From Ideonella benzenivorans (GTDB lineage Bacteria; Pseudomonadota; Gammaproteobacteria; Burkholderiales; Burkholderiaceae_C): a DNA stretch of 64,000 nt. The position numbers and the translations under genes are program-made. The stretch spans positions 186,001-250,000 of the forward strand of contig NZ_JAGWCB010000012.1 in assembly GCF_020387415.1 (NCBI RefSeq), in the 5' to 3' direction. Below, piece after piece: positions 48,472-60,141 of the stretch (position 1 is its first letter; each line of letters starts with the position of its first letter). The notes under the pieces were generated by a model, which did no database searches, had not been told where the DNA came from, and saw only the letters and a list, made by a program, of their open reading frames with translations.

Positions 48472-48572
48472 ATGGCTCCTGACGGAACACGTTTCCTGAA
48501 CTGTGTTTGGTGACACCGACCCGGTTGTTTCTGATTTCTCAGACGTTCCCGCGTCGCATCAGGAAAGCACGC

Positions 48573-48602
48573 ATTATAGGCATGCTTTTTAGGCTTCGAC
48601 AA
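48573..48602 (-). promoter_or_regulatory. Promoter of the tRNA Gly-Cys-Gly-Gly-Leu cluster
   Basis: Perfect -10 TATAAT (48573-48578), 18-bp spacer, -35 TTGTCG (48597-48602). The -35 overlaps one arm of the inverted repeat that follows lon. Confidence 0.65.
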
Positions 48603-48631
48603 GCCCTCTGTCAAAAAACAGAGGGCTTGTC
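48598..48631 (-). terminator. 14-bp inverted repeat following lon
   Basis: Perfect arms gacaagccctctgt / acagagggcttgtc with a 6-base A-rich loop, 11 bp after the lon stop. There is no U tract beyond the stem on the lon strand, so it may act as an imperfect terminator or mRNA-stabilising hairpin. Confidence 0.5.
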
Positions 48632-48642
48632 CCAGCGGCCCC

Positions 48643-51075
<2,433 letters not shown>

Positions 51076-51099
51076 GGGTTGCCTCACTTTCTCGGATCC

Positions 51100-51127
51100 A
51101 CATGGGGCCCGAGGGTTGGATTGCAAG
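51100..51127 (-). promoter_or_regulatory. Sigma-32 (heat-shock) promoter of lon
   Basis: Minus strand CTTGCAA (51121-51127), 13-bp spacer, CCCCATGT (51100-51107). Compared with the sigma-32 consensus CTTGAAA-N(11-16)-CCCCATNT this is one mismatch. The predicted start gives a leader of about 18-20 nt before the lon ATG. Confidence 0.7.
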
Positions 51128-51178
51128 AAGCCGGCTCGGTCAAAAAACCGGGGGACCGGCGTGGAAGGACATGGAGGC

Positions 51179-52450
51179 TCAGGCGCTGGCCTTGGCCTGT
51201 TCCCTGTAAACCAGCAGGGGCTTGCCGCCCTCTTCGATGATGTGCTCGTCGACCACGACCTTGGCCACGCCATCGAGCGTGGGCAGTTCGAACATGGTGT
51301 CGATCAAGGCCGCTTCCATGATGGAGCGCAGGCCACGCGCGCCGGTCTTGCGCTTGAGTGCGCGGCGGGCGATCGCGCTCAGCGCGGTCGGGCGGATCTC
51401 CAGCTCGACCCCGTCCATCGCGAACAGCTTCTGGTACTGCTTGAGCAGCGCGTTCTTGGGCTCGACCAGGATCTGGATCAGCGCCTCCTCGGTCAGCTCG
51501 CCCAGGGTGGCGACCACCGGCAGGCGGCCCACCAGTTCGGGGATCAGGCCAAAGCGCACCAGATCCTCGGGCTCGACGTTGCGGAAAACCTCGGAGACCC
51601 GCTTCTCGGACTTGCTGTGCACGGTCGCCCCAAAGCCGATGCCCGACTTCTCGGTGCGGTTCTGGATGACCTTCTCCAGACCATCAAAGGCCCCGCCGCA
51701 GATGAACAGGATGTTGGTCGTGTCGATCTGCAGGAAGTCCTGGTTCGGGTGCTTGCGGCCACCTTGCGGCGGCACGCTGGCCATGGTGCCCTCCACCAGC
51801 TTCAGCAGGGCCTGCTGCACGCCCTCGCCCGAGACATCGCGGGTGATCGACGGGTTGTCGGCCTTGCGGGAGATCTTGTCGATCTCGTCGATGTAGACGA
51901 TGCCGCGCTGCGCCCGCTCGACGTCGTAGTTGCAGTTCTGCAGCAGCTTCTGGATGATGTTCTCGACGTCCTCGCCCACGTAACCGGCTTCGGTCAGCGT
52001 GGTGGCATCGGCGATCACGAAGGGCACGTTCAACAGCCGGGCCAGCGTCTGGGCCAGCAGCGTCTTGCCGGAGCCGGTGGGGCCGATCAGCAGGATGTTG
52101 CTCTTGGCCAGCTCCACCTCGTCCTTGCTCGCGCCCATGTGCTTGAGACGCTTGTAGTGGTTGTAGACCGCCACCGAGAGCGTGCGCTTGGCCGTGTCCT
52201 GGCCAATCACGTACTGGTCCAGGCTGGTCTTGATCTCGGCCGGAGTGGGCAGATCCGACTTGGCCGGAGACTTGGCCGCGCCGGGTTCGGCTGGCGTTTC
52301 ATCCCGGATGATGTCGTTGCACAGCTCGATGCACTCGTCGCAGATGAAGACCGAAGGTCCCGCGATGAGCTTCTTGACCTCGTGCTGGCTCTTTCCGCAG
52401 AAAGAGCAGTAGAGGACCTTTTCGCCAGAGGCGCCTTTCTTGTCCGACAT
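51179..52450 (-). CDS. clpX: ClpX, ATPase subunit of ClpXP
   Basis: AAA+ unfoldase that recognises tagged substrates and feeds ClpP. 423 residues. N-terminal zinc-binding domain with CSFCGKS and [10 protein letters not shown] (about 15-40); Walker [13 protein letters not shown] (about 117-128); Walker [11 protein letters not shown]; the ClpP-contact IGF loop is KSGIGFGA. It starts 57 bp after clpP and is followed by lon after 103 bp. Confidence 0.97.
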   Translation of the reverse strand: MSDKKGASGEKVLYCSFCGKSQHEVKKLIAGPSVFICDECIELCNDIIRDETPAEPGAAKSPAKSDLPTPAEIKTSLDQYVIGQDTAKRTLSVAVYNHYKRLKHMGASKDEVELAKSNILLIGPTGSGKTLLAQTLARLLNVPFVIADATTLTEAGYVGEDVENIIQKLLQNCNYDVERAQRGIVYIDEIDKISRKADNPSITRDVSGEGVQQALLKLVEGTMASVPPQGGRKHPNQDFLQIDTTNILFICGGAFDGLEKVIQNRTEKSGIGFGATVHSKSEKRVSEVFRNVEPEDLVRFGLIPELVGRLPVVATLGELTEEALIQILVEPKNALLKQYQKLFAMDGVELEIRPTALSAIARRALKRKTGARGLRSIMEAALIDTMFELPTLDGVAKVVVDEHIIEEGGKPLLVYREQAKASA

Positions 52451-52507
52451 GAGTGTGTGCCTGGGCTGTGCTAGGGAAGCGTGAAGGAATGATAGAGCAA
52501 GCGCCGA

Positions 52508-53116
52508 TCAACCCCGCTTGTCGAGAACCTGATCGATCAGGCCGTAGGCCTGGGCTTCGGCAGCGGACATGTAGTAGTCGCGCTCGGTGTCGGCCTGGAT
52601 CTTCTCCAGCGGCTGGCCGGTGCGTTCGGCCAACACACGGTTGAGCTGCTCGCGGGTCTTCAGGATCTCGCGGGCGTGGATCTCGATGTCCGTGGCCTGG
52701 CCCTGGGCGCCGCCCAGCGGCTGGTGGATCATGATCTTGCTGTTGGGCAGCGAGAAACGCTTGCCCTTGGCCCCGGCCGCCAGCAGGAAGGCGCCCATGC
52801 TGGCTGCCATGCCGATGCACAGCGTCGAGACATCGGGCTTGATGAACTGCATGGTGTCGAAGATCGACATGCCGGCGCTGACGCTGCCGCCCGGGGAGTT
52901 GATGTAGAAGGAAATGTCCTTGTCGGGGTTCTCACTCTCCAGGAACAGCAGCTGAGCGACCACCAGGTTGGCGCTCTGGTCATTGACCGGCCCCACCAGG
53001 AAGACGATGCGCTCGCGCAGCAGCCGGGAGTAGATGTCGTAAGCACGCTCGCCGCGCCCCGACTGCTCGATGACCATGGGAACCATGCCGAGGGCTTGGG
53101 TGTCCAGTGCGCTCAT
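52508..53116 (-). CDS. clpP: ClpP, proteolytic subunit
   Basis: Tetradecameric serine peptidase of ClpXP/ClpAP. 202 residues. Catalytic Ser in [13 protein letters not shown] (about 100), His in [14 protein letters not shown] (about 125) and the Asp further on. It is separated from tig by 158 bp including a terminator, so a promoter of its own is expected; a minus-strand CATAAT (53160-53165) is a candidate -10. Confidence 0.97.
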   Translation of the reverse strand: MSALDTQALGMVPMVIEQSGRGERAYDIYSRLLRERIVFLVGPVNDQSANLVVAQLLFLESENPDKDISFYINSPGGSVSAGMSIFDTMQFIKPDVSTLCIGMAASMGAFLLAAGAKGKRFSLPNSKIMIHQPLGGAQGQATDIEIHAREILKTREQLNRVLAERTGQPLEKIQADTERDYYMSAAEAQAYGLIDQVLDKRG

Positions 53117-53191
53117 GGAACTCCTTCAGGAAGGTATGTGACGGTTTGTCCTGCTGCCCATTATGTCGCCGCAGGAAAACCGTGGGATCGA

Positions 53192-53221
53192 AGAAAAAAA
53201 GCCCGGCCAACAGGCTCGGGC
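53192..53221 (-). terminator. Terminator after tig
   Basis: Minus strand stem GCCCGAGCC / GGCCGGGC with TGTT loop and a one-base bulge, followed by seven U. 53 bp after the tig stop. Confidence 0.8.
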
Positions 53222-53274
53222 GATTTTTCAGGAACGGGGCCGGATCAGCCCGGCCACCGTCTGCTTGATTGAAA

Positions 53275-54582
53275 TCAAGCGGTCATCAGCTCGTCGAACG
53301 GCAAGGCCTTGTCGACCACCTTGGCCTGGCCCAGCACGAAGTCGGTCACGTTGTTCTCGATGACGATGGCCTCGACCTCGGCCATGCGCTGACGGTCCGA
53401 CAGGTACCAGCGCACCACCTCGGCCGGCTTCTCGTAGGACTGGGCCATCTCTTCGATGTGGGCCTGCAGCTGCTCCGGCTTGGCCTGCAGGTTGTTGGCG
53501 CGCACCAGCTCGCCCACCACCAGGCCCAGGCGCACGCGCTTCTCGGCCTGCGGCGCGAAGATCTCGGTCGGGATCGGGGTCTTGTCGGCGTCCTTGATGC
53601 CGCGCTGCTTCAGGTCCTCGCGGGCGCCTTCGACCAGGCGATCGGTCTCGGCGGAGATCAGGGCCTTGGGCAGGTCCAGCTCAGCGGCCTTGACCAGGGC
53701 GTCCATCACGGCCGCCTTGTTGCGCGCCAGCACGCGGAACTTGACCTCGCGCTCCAGGTTCTTCTTCACATCGGCGCGCAGGGCTTCGACCGTGCCCGCC
53801 TCGATGCCCAGGGCCTTGATGAAGTCGCCGTCCACCTCGGGCAGGTGCTGGGCTTCGATCTTCTTCATGGTCACCAGGAAGTCAGCTTCCTTGCCGGCCA
53901 CGTCCTTGCCGTGGTAGTCAGCCGGGAACTGCAGCGGGAAGGTCTTGGACTCGCCCACCTTCATGCCGCGCACGGCCGCGTCGAACTGCTCCAGCATCTG
54001 GCCTTCGCCGACCAGGAACTGGAAGCCTTCGGCCTTGCCGCCGGCAAACGGTTCGCCGTCGATCTTGCCTTCGAAGTCGATCGTGACGCGGTCACCGGCT
54101 TCAGCGCCTTGATCGGCCGGGCGCTGGGCGAAGGTGCGGCGCTGCTTGCGCAGGATATCGACGGTCTTGTCGATCGCGGCGTCATCCACCTCGGCGGACA
54201 CGCGCTCGACCTCGACGGCCGACAGGTCGCCCAGCTTCACCTCGGGGTAGACCTCGAAGGTGGCGTCGAAGGCCATCTGGCCTTCCGCGGCTTCGTCCTT
54301 CTGGGTGATGTTGGGCACACCGGCCACGCGCAGCTGCGCCTCGTTGGCGGCCTGTGCGAAGGCCTGGCCCAGCTTGTCGTTCATCACTTCGTACTGCACC
54401 GAATAGCCATAGCGCTGGGCGACGACCGACATCGGCACCTTGCCGGGGCGGAAGCCATCGGCCTTGACGGTGCGCGCCAGCTTCTTCAGACGGGCTTCGA
54501 CTTCGGAGTTGATCTCGCTGGCCGCCAGCGTCAGGGTGATGCGGCGTTCGAGCTTCTCGAGGGTTTCAACGTTGACTGCCAT
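53275..54582 (-). CDS. tig: Trigger factor
   Basis: Ribosome-bound chaperone and peptidyl-prolyl isomerase at the nascent chain exit. 435 residues. The N-terminal ribosome-binding domain contains the signature region [17 protein letters not shown] (about 44-60, GFRxGKxP); the PPIase domain is at about 160-245; the C-terminal chaperone arms are helical. It lies 42 bp downstream of tRNA-Leu(TAG) with no terminator between. Confidence 0.96.
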   Translation of the reverse strand: MAVNVETLEKLERRITLTLAASEINSEVEARLKKLARTVKADGFRPGKVPMSVVAQRYGYSVQYEVMNDKLGQAFAQAANEAQLRVAGVPNITQKDEAAEGQMAFDATFEVYPEVKLGDLSAVEVERVSAEVDDAAIDKTVDILRKQRRTFAQRPADQGAEAGDRVTIDFEGKIDGEPFAGGKAEGFQFLVGEGQMLEQFDAAVRGMKVGESKTFPLQFPADYHGKDVAGKEADFLVTMKKIEAQHLPEVDGDFIKALGIEAGTVEALRADVKKNLEREVKFRVLARNKAAVMDALVKAAELDLPKALISAETDRLVEGAREDLKQRGIKDADKTPIPTEIFAPQAEKRVRLGLVVGELVRANNLQAKPEQLQAHIEEMAQSYEKPAEVVRWYLSDRQRMAEVEAIVIENNVTDFVLGQAKVVDKALPFDELMTA

Positions 54583-54624
54583 GGTGCGAACTCTGATGTT
54601 GCGTGTACGGAAACGTCATGGGGG

Positions 54625-54711
54625 TGGTGCGCGGGGCCGGACTCGAACCGGCACGCCCGTGAAGGCGTCAGGACCTAAACCTGGTGCGTCTACCAATTTC
54701 GCCACCCGCGC
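54625..54711 (-). tRNA. tRNA-Leu (anticodon TAG)
   Basis: 87 nt with CCA. Acceptor GCGCGGG / CCCGCGC, anticodon loop TTTAGGT, long variable arm, T-loop GGTTCGAGTCC. A minus-strand TAGAAT (54844-54849) upstream is the best -10 candidate but lies about 130 bp away. Confidence 0.97.
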
Positions 54712-54904
54712 GATCCTGGCTCGGCGCGACGGCATCCACTGCCGCCGGCACGCCGGACCTGTCCCGATGACTGATGTGTCGGAGCGGACCCCCACCCCTT
54801 TTCAGGCGTGCGCATCCACCCCGGGCGAACCGGTAAACCGCGTATTCTATCGGTCAACCGGTCCGCTGAACGCCACGGCCGTCATGCCGTGGCAAAAACA
54901 GGGC

Positions 54905-57900
54905 TCAAACCGCCTCCTTCGACGGTGGCACCGGCGCGGGCTGCACGCGGAACCACGCCGCATACATGGCCGGCAGGGCCAGCAGGGTCAGCGCCGTGGC
55001 GGCGACCAGCCCGCCCATGATGGCCACCGCCATCGGCCCCCAGAACACGCTGCGTGACAAGGGAATCATCGCCAGCACCGCCGCCGCTGCCGTCAGCACG
55101 ATGGGCCGGAAACGACGCACCGCCGATTCGACGATGGCCTCCCAGGCTGGCACGCCACGCAGCCGGTCCTGCTCGATCTGGTCGATCAGGATCACCGAGT
55201 TGCGCATGATCATGCCCACCAGGGCGATGAAGCCCAGCATGGCCACGAAGCCGAAGGGCCGGTCCAGCAGCAGCAGCGCGGCGGCCACGCCGGCAATGCC
55301 CAGCGGTGCGGTCAGCACCACCAGCATGGCGCGCGAGAAGCTCTGCAGTTGCAGCATCAGCAGCGTCAGCATCAGGAAGCCCATGATCGGCAGCCCGACC
55401 ATGATGGAGCCCTGTCCTTTGGCGCTCTCCTCCACCGCGCCGGCCAGTTCGATGCGCATGTCGGGCGGCATGCGCTGCTGCAAGGCCTGCAGCCGGGGCC
55501 ACAGGGCGAAGCTGACGGTGGGCCCCTGGATGCCCTCGATCACGTCGCCCTGCACGGTGATGGCGTATTTGCGGGCGTCACGCCACAGCACGCCAGGTTC
55601 CCAGCCCTGTTCCCAATGGGCGATCTGGCTGAGCGGGATGGCGCGGCCACTGCTGGTGGCCACATAGGCGCTGTCGAGCTGGCTCACGCTGCGCCGCTCC
55701 TCGGGCGGCTGGCGCAGCACGATGCTGACCAGCCGGTCGTTCTCGCGGTACTGACCGATGGTGCGCCCACTGAACAGGGTCTGGGTGGCCTGGGCGATGG
55801 ACTGACTGGTCACCCCCAGCGCGCGGGCCTTGTCCTGATCGACCGACAGCCGCACCACGCGCACCGGCTCGTTCCAGTTGTCGTTCACCCCGCGCATGCG
55901 GGCATCGGCCCGCATCAGGGCCTTGACCTCGTCGGCCCAGTGCCGCACCGCCGGGATGTCGTCCCCCAGCACGCGGAACTGCACCGGGTAGGCCACCGGT
56001 GGCCCGCTGGGCAGCAGCTTCACCCGCCCCCGCACTTCCGGGAACTCGGTGGCCAGCAGTTCGGGCAGGCGCTTGCGCAGGGCCTCGCGGGCCACCAGGT
56101 CCTTGCTCAGCAGGATGAACTGGCTGACGTTGGTCTGCGGAAAGATCTCGTCGAGCGGCAGGTAGAAGCGCGGTACGCCGCGCCCCACCCAGGCGGCCAC
56201 CGATGCCAACCCGGGCTCCTTCAGCATGCGCTGCTCGAAGCGTTGCGCCACGCGGTCGCTGTCCTGGATCGTCGAGCCTTCGGGCAGCCACAGGTCCACC
56301 AGGATCTCCGGCCGGTTCGAGTCCGGGAAGAACTGCTGCTGCACCCGGCTCATGCCCACCACGCCCAGGGCAAACACCGCGACCGTGATGCCAATCGTCC
56401 ACCAGCGGTGGGCCACGCACCAGTTCACCGCCGCGCGGAAGCGGCTGTAGAACGGCGTGTCGAACAGTTCGTGGATCTCCCCTTCGCCATGGGCAGCCCG
56501 GGTGTGCAGCAGCCAGGCCCCCAGGTAGGGCACGAAGTAAACCGAAACCACCCACGAGATGATCAGGGCCGCGGCCGTCACGGCGAACATCGCAAAGGTG
56601 TACTCGCCCACCGTCGACTGGGCCATGCCGATGGGCAGGAAGCCGGTGGCGGTGATCAGCGTGCCGGTCAGCATCGGCATCGAGGTCACCTCGTAGGCGT
56701 GGGTGGCGGCATGCAAGCGGTCATAGCCCTCCTCCAGCTTGCGCACCATCATCTCGACCGCGATGATCGCGTCGTCCACCAGCAGCCCCAGCGCCACGAT
56801 CAGCGAGCCCAGCGAGATCTTGTGCAGGCCCACACCCCAATAGAACATGGTGACGAAGGTGATGGCCAGCACCAGCGGGATGGTGATGGCCACCACCAGG
56901 CCCGGCCAGACATCGATGCGCAGCGGCCGCGTGTGCAGCCCCAGGCTCAGAAAGCTCACCGCCAGCACCACCACCACGGCCTCGATCAGCACGTGAACGA
57001 ACTCGCTGATCGAATGGCTCACCGCCTCGGGCTGGTTCTGGATTTGACCGAGCGTCACGCCCACAGGCAGTTCGGCCTGGATGGCCTTCACCTGCGCCTG
57101 CAGGGCCTGGCCCAGCGCGATGATGTCACCACCCTTGGCCATCGACACGCCCAAGGCCACCACGGGATGGCCCTGGAAACGCACCATCGTCGTGGGCGGA
57201 TCCACATAGCCGCGGTGGATGTCGGCGATGTCGCCCAGCTTGATGGTGCTGGCCGCCCCCGTCGTCGGATTCACGGCGCGGATGGGCATCTGGCGCAGCG
57301 CATCCAGCGAGTCCAAGGCCCCCTGGACCCGGATCTGCACATTGCGGCTCTCGGTGTTCACCACCCCCGCCGCCGCCACCGCGTTCTGGGCGTTGAGCTG
57401 CGAGACCACCTGGTTCATGTCCAGCCCCAGTTCCGCCAGGCGGCGCGCCGAGATCTCAACCTTCACCTCCTCGGCCTGGACGCCGAACAGCACCACCTTG
57501 GCCACGCTGGGCACGCGCAGCAGGCGCGAGCGCACATCCTCGGCGAAGACGCGCAGTTCCTCGTCCGAGAAGCCATCGGCCGACAACGCGAAGATGGAGC
57601 CGTACACGTCCCCGAAGTCGTCGTTGAAATACGGCCCCTGCACGCCCGAGGGCAGCGTGGGCGCCATGTCGCCGATGCGCTTGCGCACCTGGTACCAGGC
57701 CTCGCTGACCTCCTTGGGCGGCGTCGAGTCCTTCACCTGGAACAGCGTCAGCGACTCTCCCGGCTTGGTGTAGCTGCGGATGGTGTCCGCATGGGGCACT
57801 TCCTGCAGCGTGCGCTCGATCTTGTCGGTCACCTGCTCGGCCACCTGCTGTGCCGTGGCACCGGGCCAGTAGGCCTGCACCACCATGGCCCGGAAGGTGA

Positions 57901-58051
57901 AAGGCGGGTCCTCGTCCTGCCCCAGCTGGAAATAGGCGAACAGCCCCAGCGTCATCAGGACGATCATCAGATAGCGCGTCAGCGGCGCATGTTCCAGCGC
58001 CCAGCGCGAAACGTTGAACGGGGCGCGGCGCGACTCTTGGTTGGCATCCAT
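54905..58051 (-). CDS. RND-family efflux transporter permease (AcrB-like)
   Basis: Proton-driven inner-membrane pump subunit. 1048 residues with the typical twelve transmembrane helices and two large periplasmic loops. The proton-relay aspartates are present in GLLVDDAIIAVEMM. At the position of AcrB K940 the protein has Arg (residue 950 in MIMRNSVIL), a feature I associate with TriC-type pumps. Its operon partner is the adaptor lipoprotein 21 bp upstream; no outer-membrane channel gene follows, so it must borrow one. Substrate unknown. It is not the MMPL-like HpnN of hopanoid clusters, although hpnCDE is adjacent. Confidence 0.92.
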   Translation of the reverse strand: MDANQESRRAPFNVSRWALEHAPLTRYLMIVLMTLGLFAYFQLGQDEDPPFTFRAMVVQAYWPGATAQQVAEQVTDKIERTLQEVPHADTIRSYTKPGESLTLFQVKDSTPPKEVSEAWYQVRKRIGDMAPTLPSGVQGPYFNDDFGDVYGSIFALSADGFSDEELRVFAEDVRSRLLRVPSVAKVVLFGVQAEEVKVEISARRLAELGLDMNQVVSQLNAQNAVAAAGVVNTESRNVQIRVQGALDSLDALRQMPIRAVNPTTGAASTIKLGDIADIHRGYVDPPTTMVRFQGHPVVALGVSMAKGGDIIALGQALQAQVKAIQAELPVGVTLGQIQNQPEAVSHSISEFVHVLIEAVVVVLAVSFLSLGLHTRPLRIDVWPGLVVAITIPLVLAITFVTMFYWGVGLHKISLGSLIVALGLLVDDAIIAVEMMVRKLEEGYDRLHAATHAYEVTSMPMLTGTLITATGFLPIGMAQSTVGEYTFAMFAVTAAALIISWVVSVYFVPYLGAWLLHTRAAHGEGEIHELFDTPFYSRFRAAVNWCVAHRWWTIGITVAVFALGVVGMSRVQQQFFPDSNRPEILVDLWLPEGSTIQDSDRVAQRFEQRMLKEPGLASVAAWVGRGVPRFYLPLDEIFPQTNVSQFILLSKDLVAREALRKRLPELLATEFPEVRGRVKLLPSGPPVAYPVQFRVLGDDIPAVRHWADEVKALMRADARMRGVNDNWNEPVRVVRLSVDQDKARALGVTSQSIAQATQTLFSGRTIGQYRENDRLVSIVLRQPPEERRSVSQLDSAYVATSSGRAIPLSQIAHWEQGWEPGVLWRDARKYAITVQGDVIEGIQGPTVSFALWPRLQALQQRMPPDMRIELAGAVEESAKGQGSIMVGLPIMGFLMLTLLMLQLQSFSRAMLVVLTAPLGIAGVAAALLLLDRPFGFVAMLGFIALVGMIMRNSVILIDQIEQDRLRGVPAWEAIVESAVRRFRPIVLTAAAAVLAMIPLSRSVFWGPMAVAIMGGLVAATALTLLALPAMYAAWFRVQPAPVPPSKEAV

Positions 58052-58072
58052 CTCGGGTTCCCGGTCGACCGA

Positions 58073-59188
58073 TCAGCGCGAGGCGGCCATCTTGGCCGGC
58101 TCCACATAGCGTTTGACCGTCTGCCCAGCCGCCAACAGGTGCGTGCCGGCCGTGACCACCTCGTCGCCAGCCTTCAGCCCGGCCGACACCACCACCTGGC
58201 TGCCTTCCGAACGGGCCACCTGCACGGGCTGCGGCTTCACCGTCATGGAGGCCGGATCCAGCAACCAGACCGCGTCGTGGCCCTGCTGGCTCACCAAGGC
58301 GGTCAAAGGCAGACGGAGGACACCGGATTGGGCTGGCTGCCGCACCGACACCGTGGCCGTGCGGCCCAGGCGCAGCTCGGCCGCCCCCACATCGGCCTTG
58401 ACCAGAAAGGTCCGGGTCACCGGATCGGCCGCGGCGGCCACCTCCCGGATCACCACCGGCCACCGTGCGTCCTGGCCCCAGGCCTTGACCTGGACCGCCC
58501 CGGACCGCCCCACCATCCCCCGCACCGCCTCGACCTGGGTTTCCGGCACCGCGAACACCGCATCCCGCGGCCCGTCGTGGGCCAAGCGCACCACCGGCGT
58601 GCCCGCAGCCACCACCTGCCCCGGCTCGGCAGGTGTGGCGGTGATCACCCCCGATGCGTCGGCCAGCAGGTCCGCATAGCCGGTCTGGTTGCGCTGCACC
58701 TGGGTCTGGGCCAGGGCCTGCTCCCATTGGGCGCGGGCCGTCTTCTCGGTCGTCTCATGCCGCTCCAGTTCGGCAGCGCCGATGAAGCCCTGCTCCCGCA
58801 GCGCCCGGTAGCGTTTCAGGTTGGCGCTGGCCAACTCCAGGCTGGTCTTGGCTGCGGCTTCGGCGGCCTGGGCGACATCCTGCCCCAGTTGCAGATCCCG
58901 GGCGTCCAGCCGGGCCAGCAGTTGGCCGCGCCGCACCGTCTGTCCCAGGTCCACCGGTCGGGTCAGCAGTTTGCCGCCCACCCGGAAGCTCAGATCGGTC
59001 TCGGTGCGGGCCCGGATCTCCGCCGCATAGTCCACCATCGGTTGCAGTTCCCCGCCCCCCAGCTTGAGCGTGCGGACCGCCCGCACGGGTTCAGGGGCGG
59101 CGGGTTTGGGTGCACAGGCGGACAGCAACAACACCGGCAGCAGCGCAACCAACAGAACAGGGCTGCGGCGAAGCGACAGATTCGTCAT
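58073..59188 (-). CDS. RND efflux periplasmic adaptor lipoprotein
   Basis: Membrane-fusion subunit. 371 residues. The signal peptide ends in the lipobox LLSAC (lipidated C25). Then come a beta-barrel/lipoyl region (ETDLSFRVGGKLLTRPVDLGQ at about 53), an alpha-helical hairpin (about 90-150), the returning lipoyl half, and a C-terminal membrane-proximal domain (GLKAGDEVVTAGTHLL). ATG 59188 is used because it starts the signal peptide; Shine-Dalgarno is weak. First gene of the pump operon, with its promoter and operator at 59228-59270. Confidence 0.92.
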   Translation of the reverse strand: MTNLSLRRSPVLLVALLPVLLLSACAPKPAAPEPVRAVRTLKLGGGELQPMVDYAAEIRARTETDLSFRVGGKLLTRPVDLGQTVRRGQLLARLDARDLQLGQDVAQAAEAAAKTSLELASANLKRYRALREQGFIGAAELERHETTEKTARAQWEQALAQTQVQRNQTGYADLLADASGVITATPAEPGQVVAAGTPVVRLAHDGPRDAVFAVPETQVEAVRGMVGRSGAVQVKAWGQDARWPVVIREVAAAADPVTRTFLVKADVGAAELRLGRTATVSVRQPAQSGVLRLPLTALVSQQGHDAVWLLDPASMTVKPQPVQVARSEGSQVVVSAGLKAGDEVVTAGTHLLAAGQTVKRYVEPAKMAASR

Positions 59189-59227
59189 GGGCGAGGGACA
59201 GGCGGTCACCTGTCGGGATGGTTAATG

Positions 59228-59270
59228 ACTGACTGGTCAGTAATGTAGGCAGCCCGCCTGGCGACGTCAA
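59228..59270 (-). promoter_or_regulatory. RND operon promoter with TetR-type operator
   Basis: Minus strand: -35 TTGACG (59265-59270), 17-bp spacer, -10 TACATT (59242-59247), then immediately the inverted repeat ACTGACCAGTCAGT (59228-59241) covering the expected start site. Flanking bases extend the symmetry imperfectly (ATTACTGAC / GTCAGTCAT). Confidence 0.7.
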
Positions 59271-59307
59271 TCCGCGCGCACGGGCGCTGCGGCGACAATC
59301 CCCCGCC

Positions 59308-60141
59308 GTGAGCGTTGAACATTACGAAAACTTCCCGGTGGCCTCCTGGCTGTGCCCGCCAGCCCTGCGTCCGCCGATCACCGCCATCTACTGGTTCGCC
59401 CGCACGGCCGACGATCTGGCGGATGAAGGCGATGCGCCGGCCGAACAGCGCCTCGCCGATCTGTCAGCCTACCGGGCCGAGCTCCAGCGGGTGGCCGCTG
59501 GTCAGTCGCCCGGGCCGCGCTGGGCGCCCATCTTCACGGCGCTGGCCCGGGCCCTCCAGGCCCACGCCCTGCCCCTGCCGCTGCTGGACGACCTGCTTCA
59601 GGCCTTTGAGCGGGACGTCCCCAGCCCGCGCTATGCCGACCGGGCCGAACTGCTGGACTACTGCCGCCAGTCGGCCAACCCGGTGGGCCGGCTGCTGCTG
59701 CACCTGCATGGCATCACGCAGCCACAGGCCCTGGCGCAATCCGACGCCATCTGCAGCGCGCTGCAGCTGATCAATTTCTGGCAGGACCTCAGCGTGGACC
59801 TGCCCCGCGGGCGCTGCTACCTGCCGGCCGAGGACCTGGTCCGGCACGGGCTGATGCCCAGCCAGCGGCCCACCACCGACACGGCCGCCACGCAGGCCCT
59901 GGTGGCTGACTTGTGCGCCTGGGCCCGGGCCCTGATGCGGCAAGGCGCCCCGCTGGTTCACACACTGCCGGGCCGGGCCGGCTGGGAACTGCGCCTGGTC
60001 GTGCAGGGCGGCCTGCGCATTCTGGAGAAAATCGAGGCCATGCACTGTCGCAGCTTGACCCGACGCCCCACCCTGGGCCCGACCGACCTGGCCCGGATGG
60101 CCTGGCGCAGCCTGTGGATGCCTCGGAGCACCCTGTCATGA
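59308..60141 (+). CDS. hpnC: HpnC, squalene-pathway synthase
   Basis: In the three-step bacterial route to squalene, HpnD makes presqualene diphosphate, HpnC converts it to hydroxysqualene, and HpnE reduces that to squalene. 277 residues, GTG start. The first aspartate-rich motif is RTADDLADEGD (about 32-42); the second is FWQDLSVDLPRGRCYLP (about 155-171). Its stop overlaps the hpnD start (ATGA). It is divergent from the RND operon with 119 bp between. Confidence 0.94.
   Translation: MSVEHYENFPVASWLCPPALRPPITAIYWFARTADDLADEGDAPAEQRLADLSAYRAELQRVAAGQSPGPRWAPIFTALARALQAHALPLPLLDDLLQAFERDVPSPRYADRAELLDYCRQSANPVGRLLLHLHGITQPQALAQSDAICSALQLINFWQDLSVDLPRGRCYLPAEDLVRHGLMPSQRPTTDTAATQALVADLCAWARALMRQGAPLVHTLPGRAGWELRLVVQGGLRILEKIEAMHCRSLTRRPTLGPTDLARMAWRSLWMPRSTLS

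Noticed and set aside
54865-54900. Hairpin ccacggc/gccgtgg after the RND gene as a terminator
   Set aside because: The stem exists, but on the gene's strand no U tract follows it, so I could not call it a terminator.
54905-59188. RND pair as a hopanoid transporter (HpnN)
   Set aside because: The permease is a 12-helix AcrB-type pump with a separate adaptor lipoprotein, not the MMPL-like HpnN.
55349-59248. A plus-strand reading frame of about 1300 codons opposite the RND pump and adaptor genes
   Set aside because: It is antisense to two clear genes, has His/Gln/Arg/Gly-biased composition typical of a GC-rich shadow frame, and no domain. Similar long antisense frames at 37968-41528 and 41525-44554 lie opposite lpdA/odhB and odhA.
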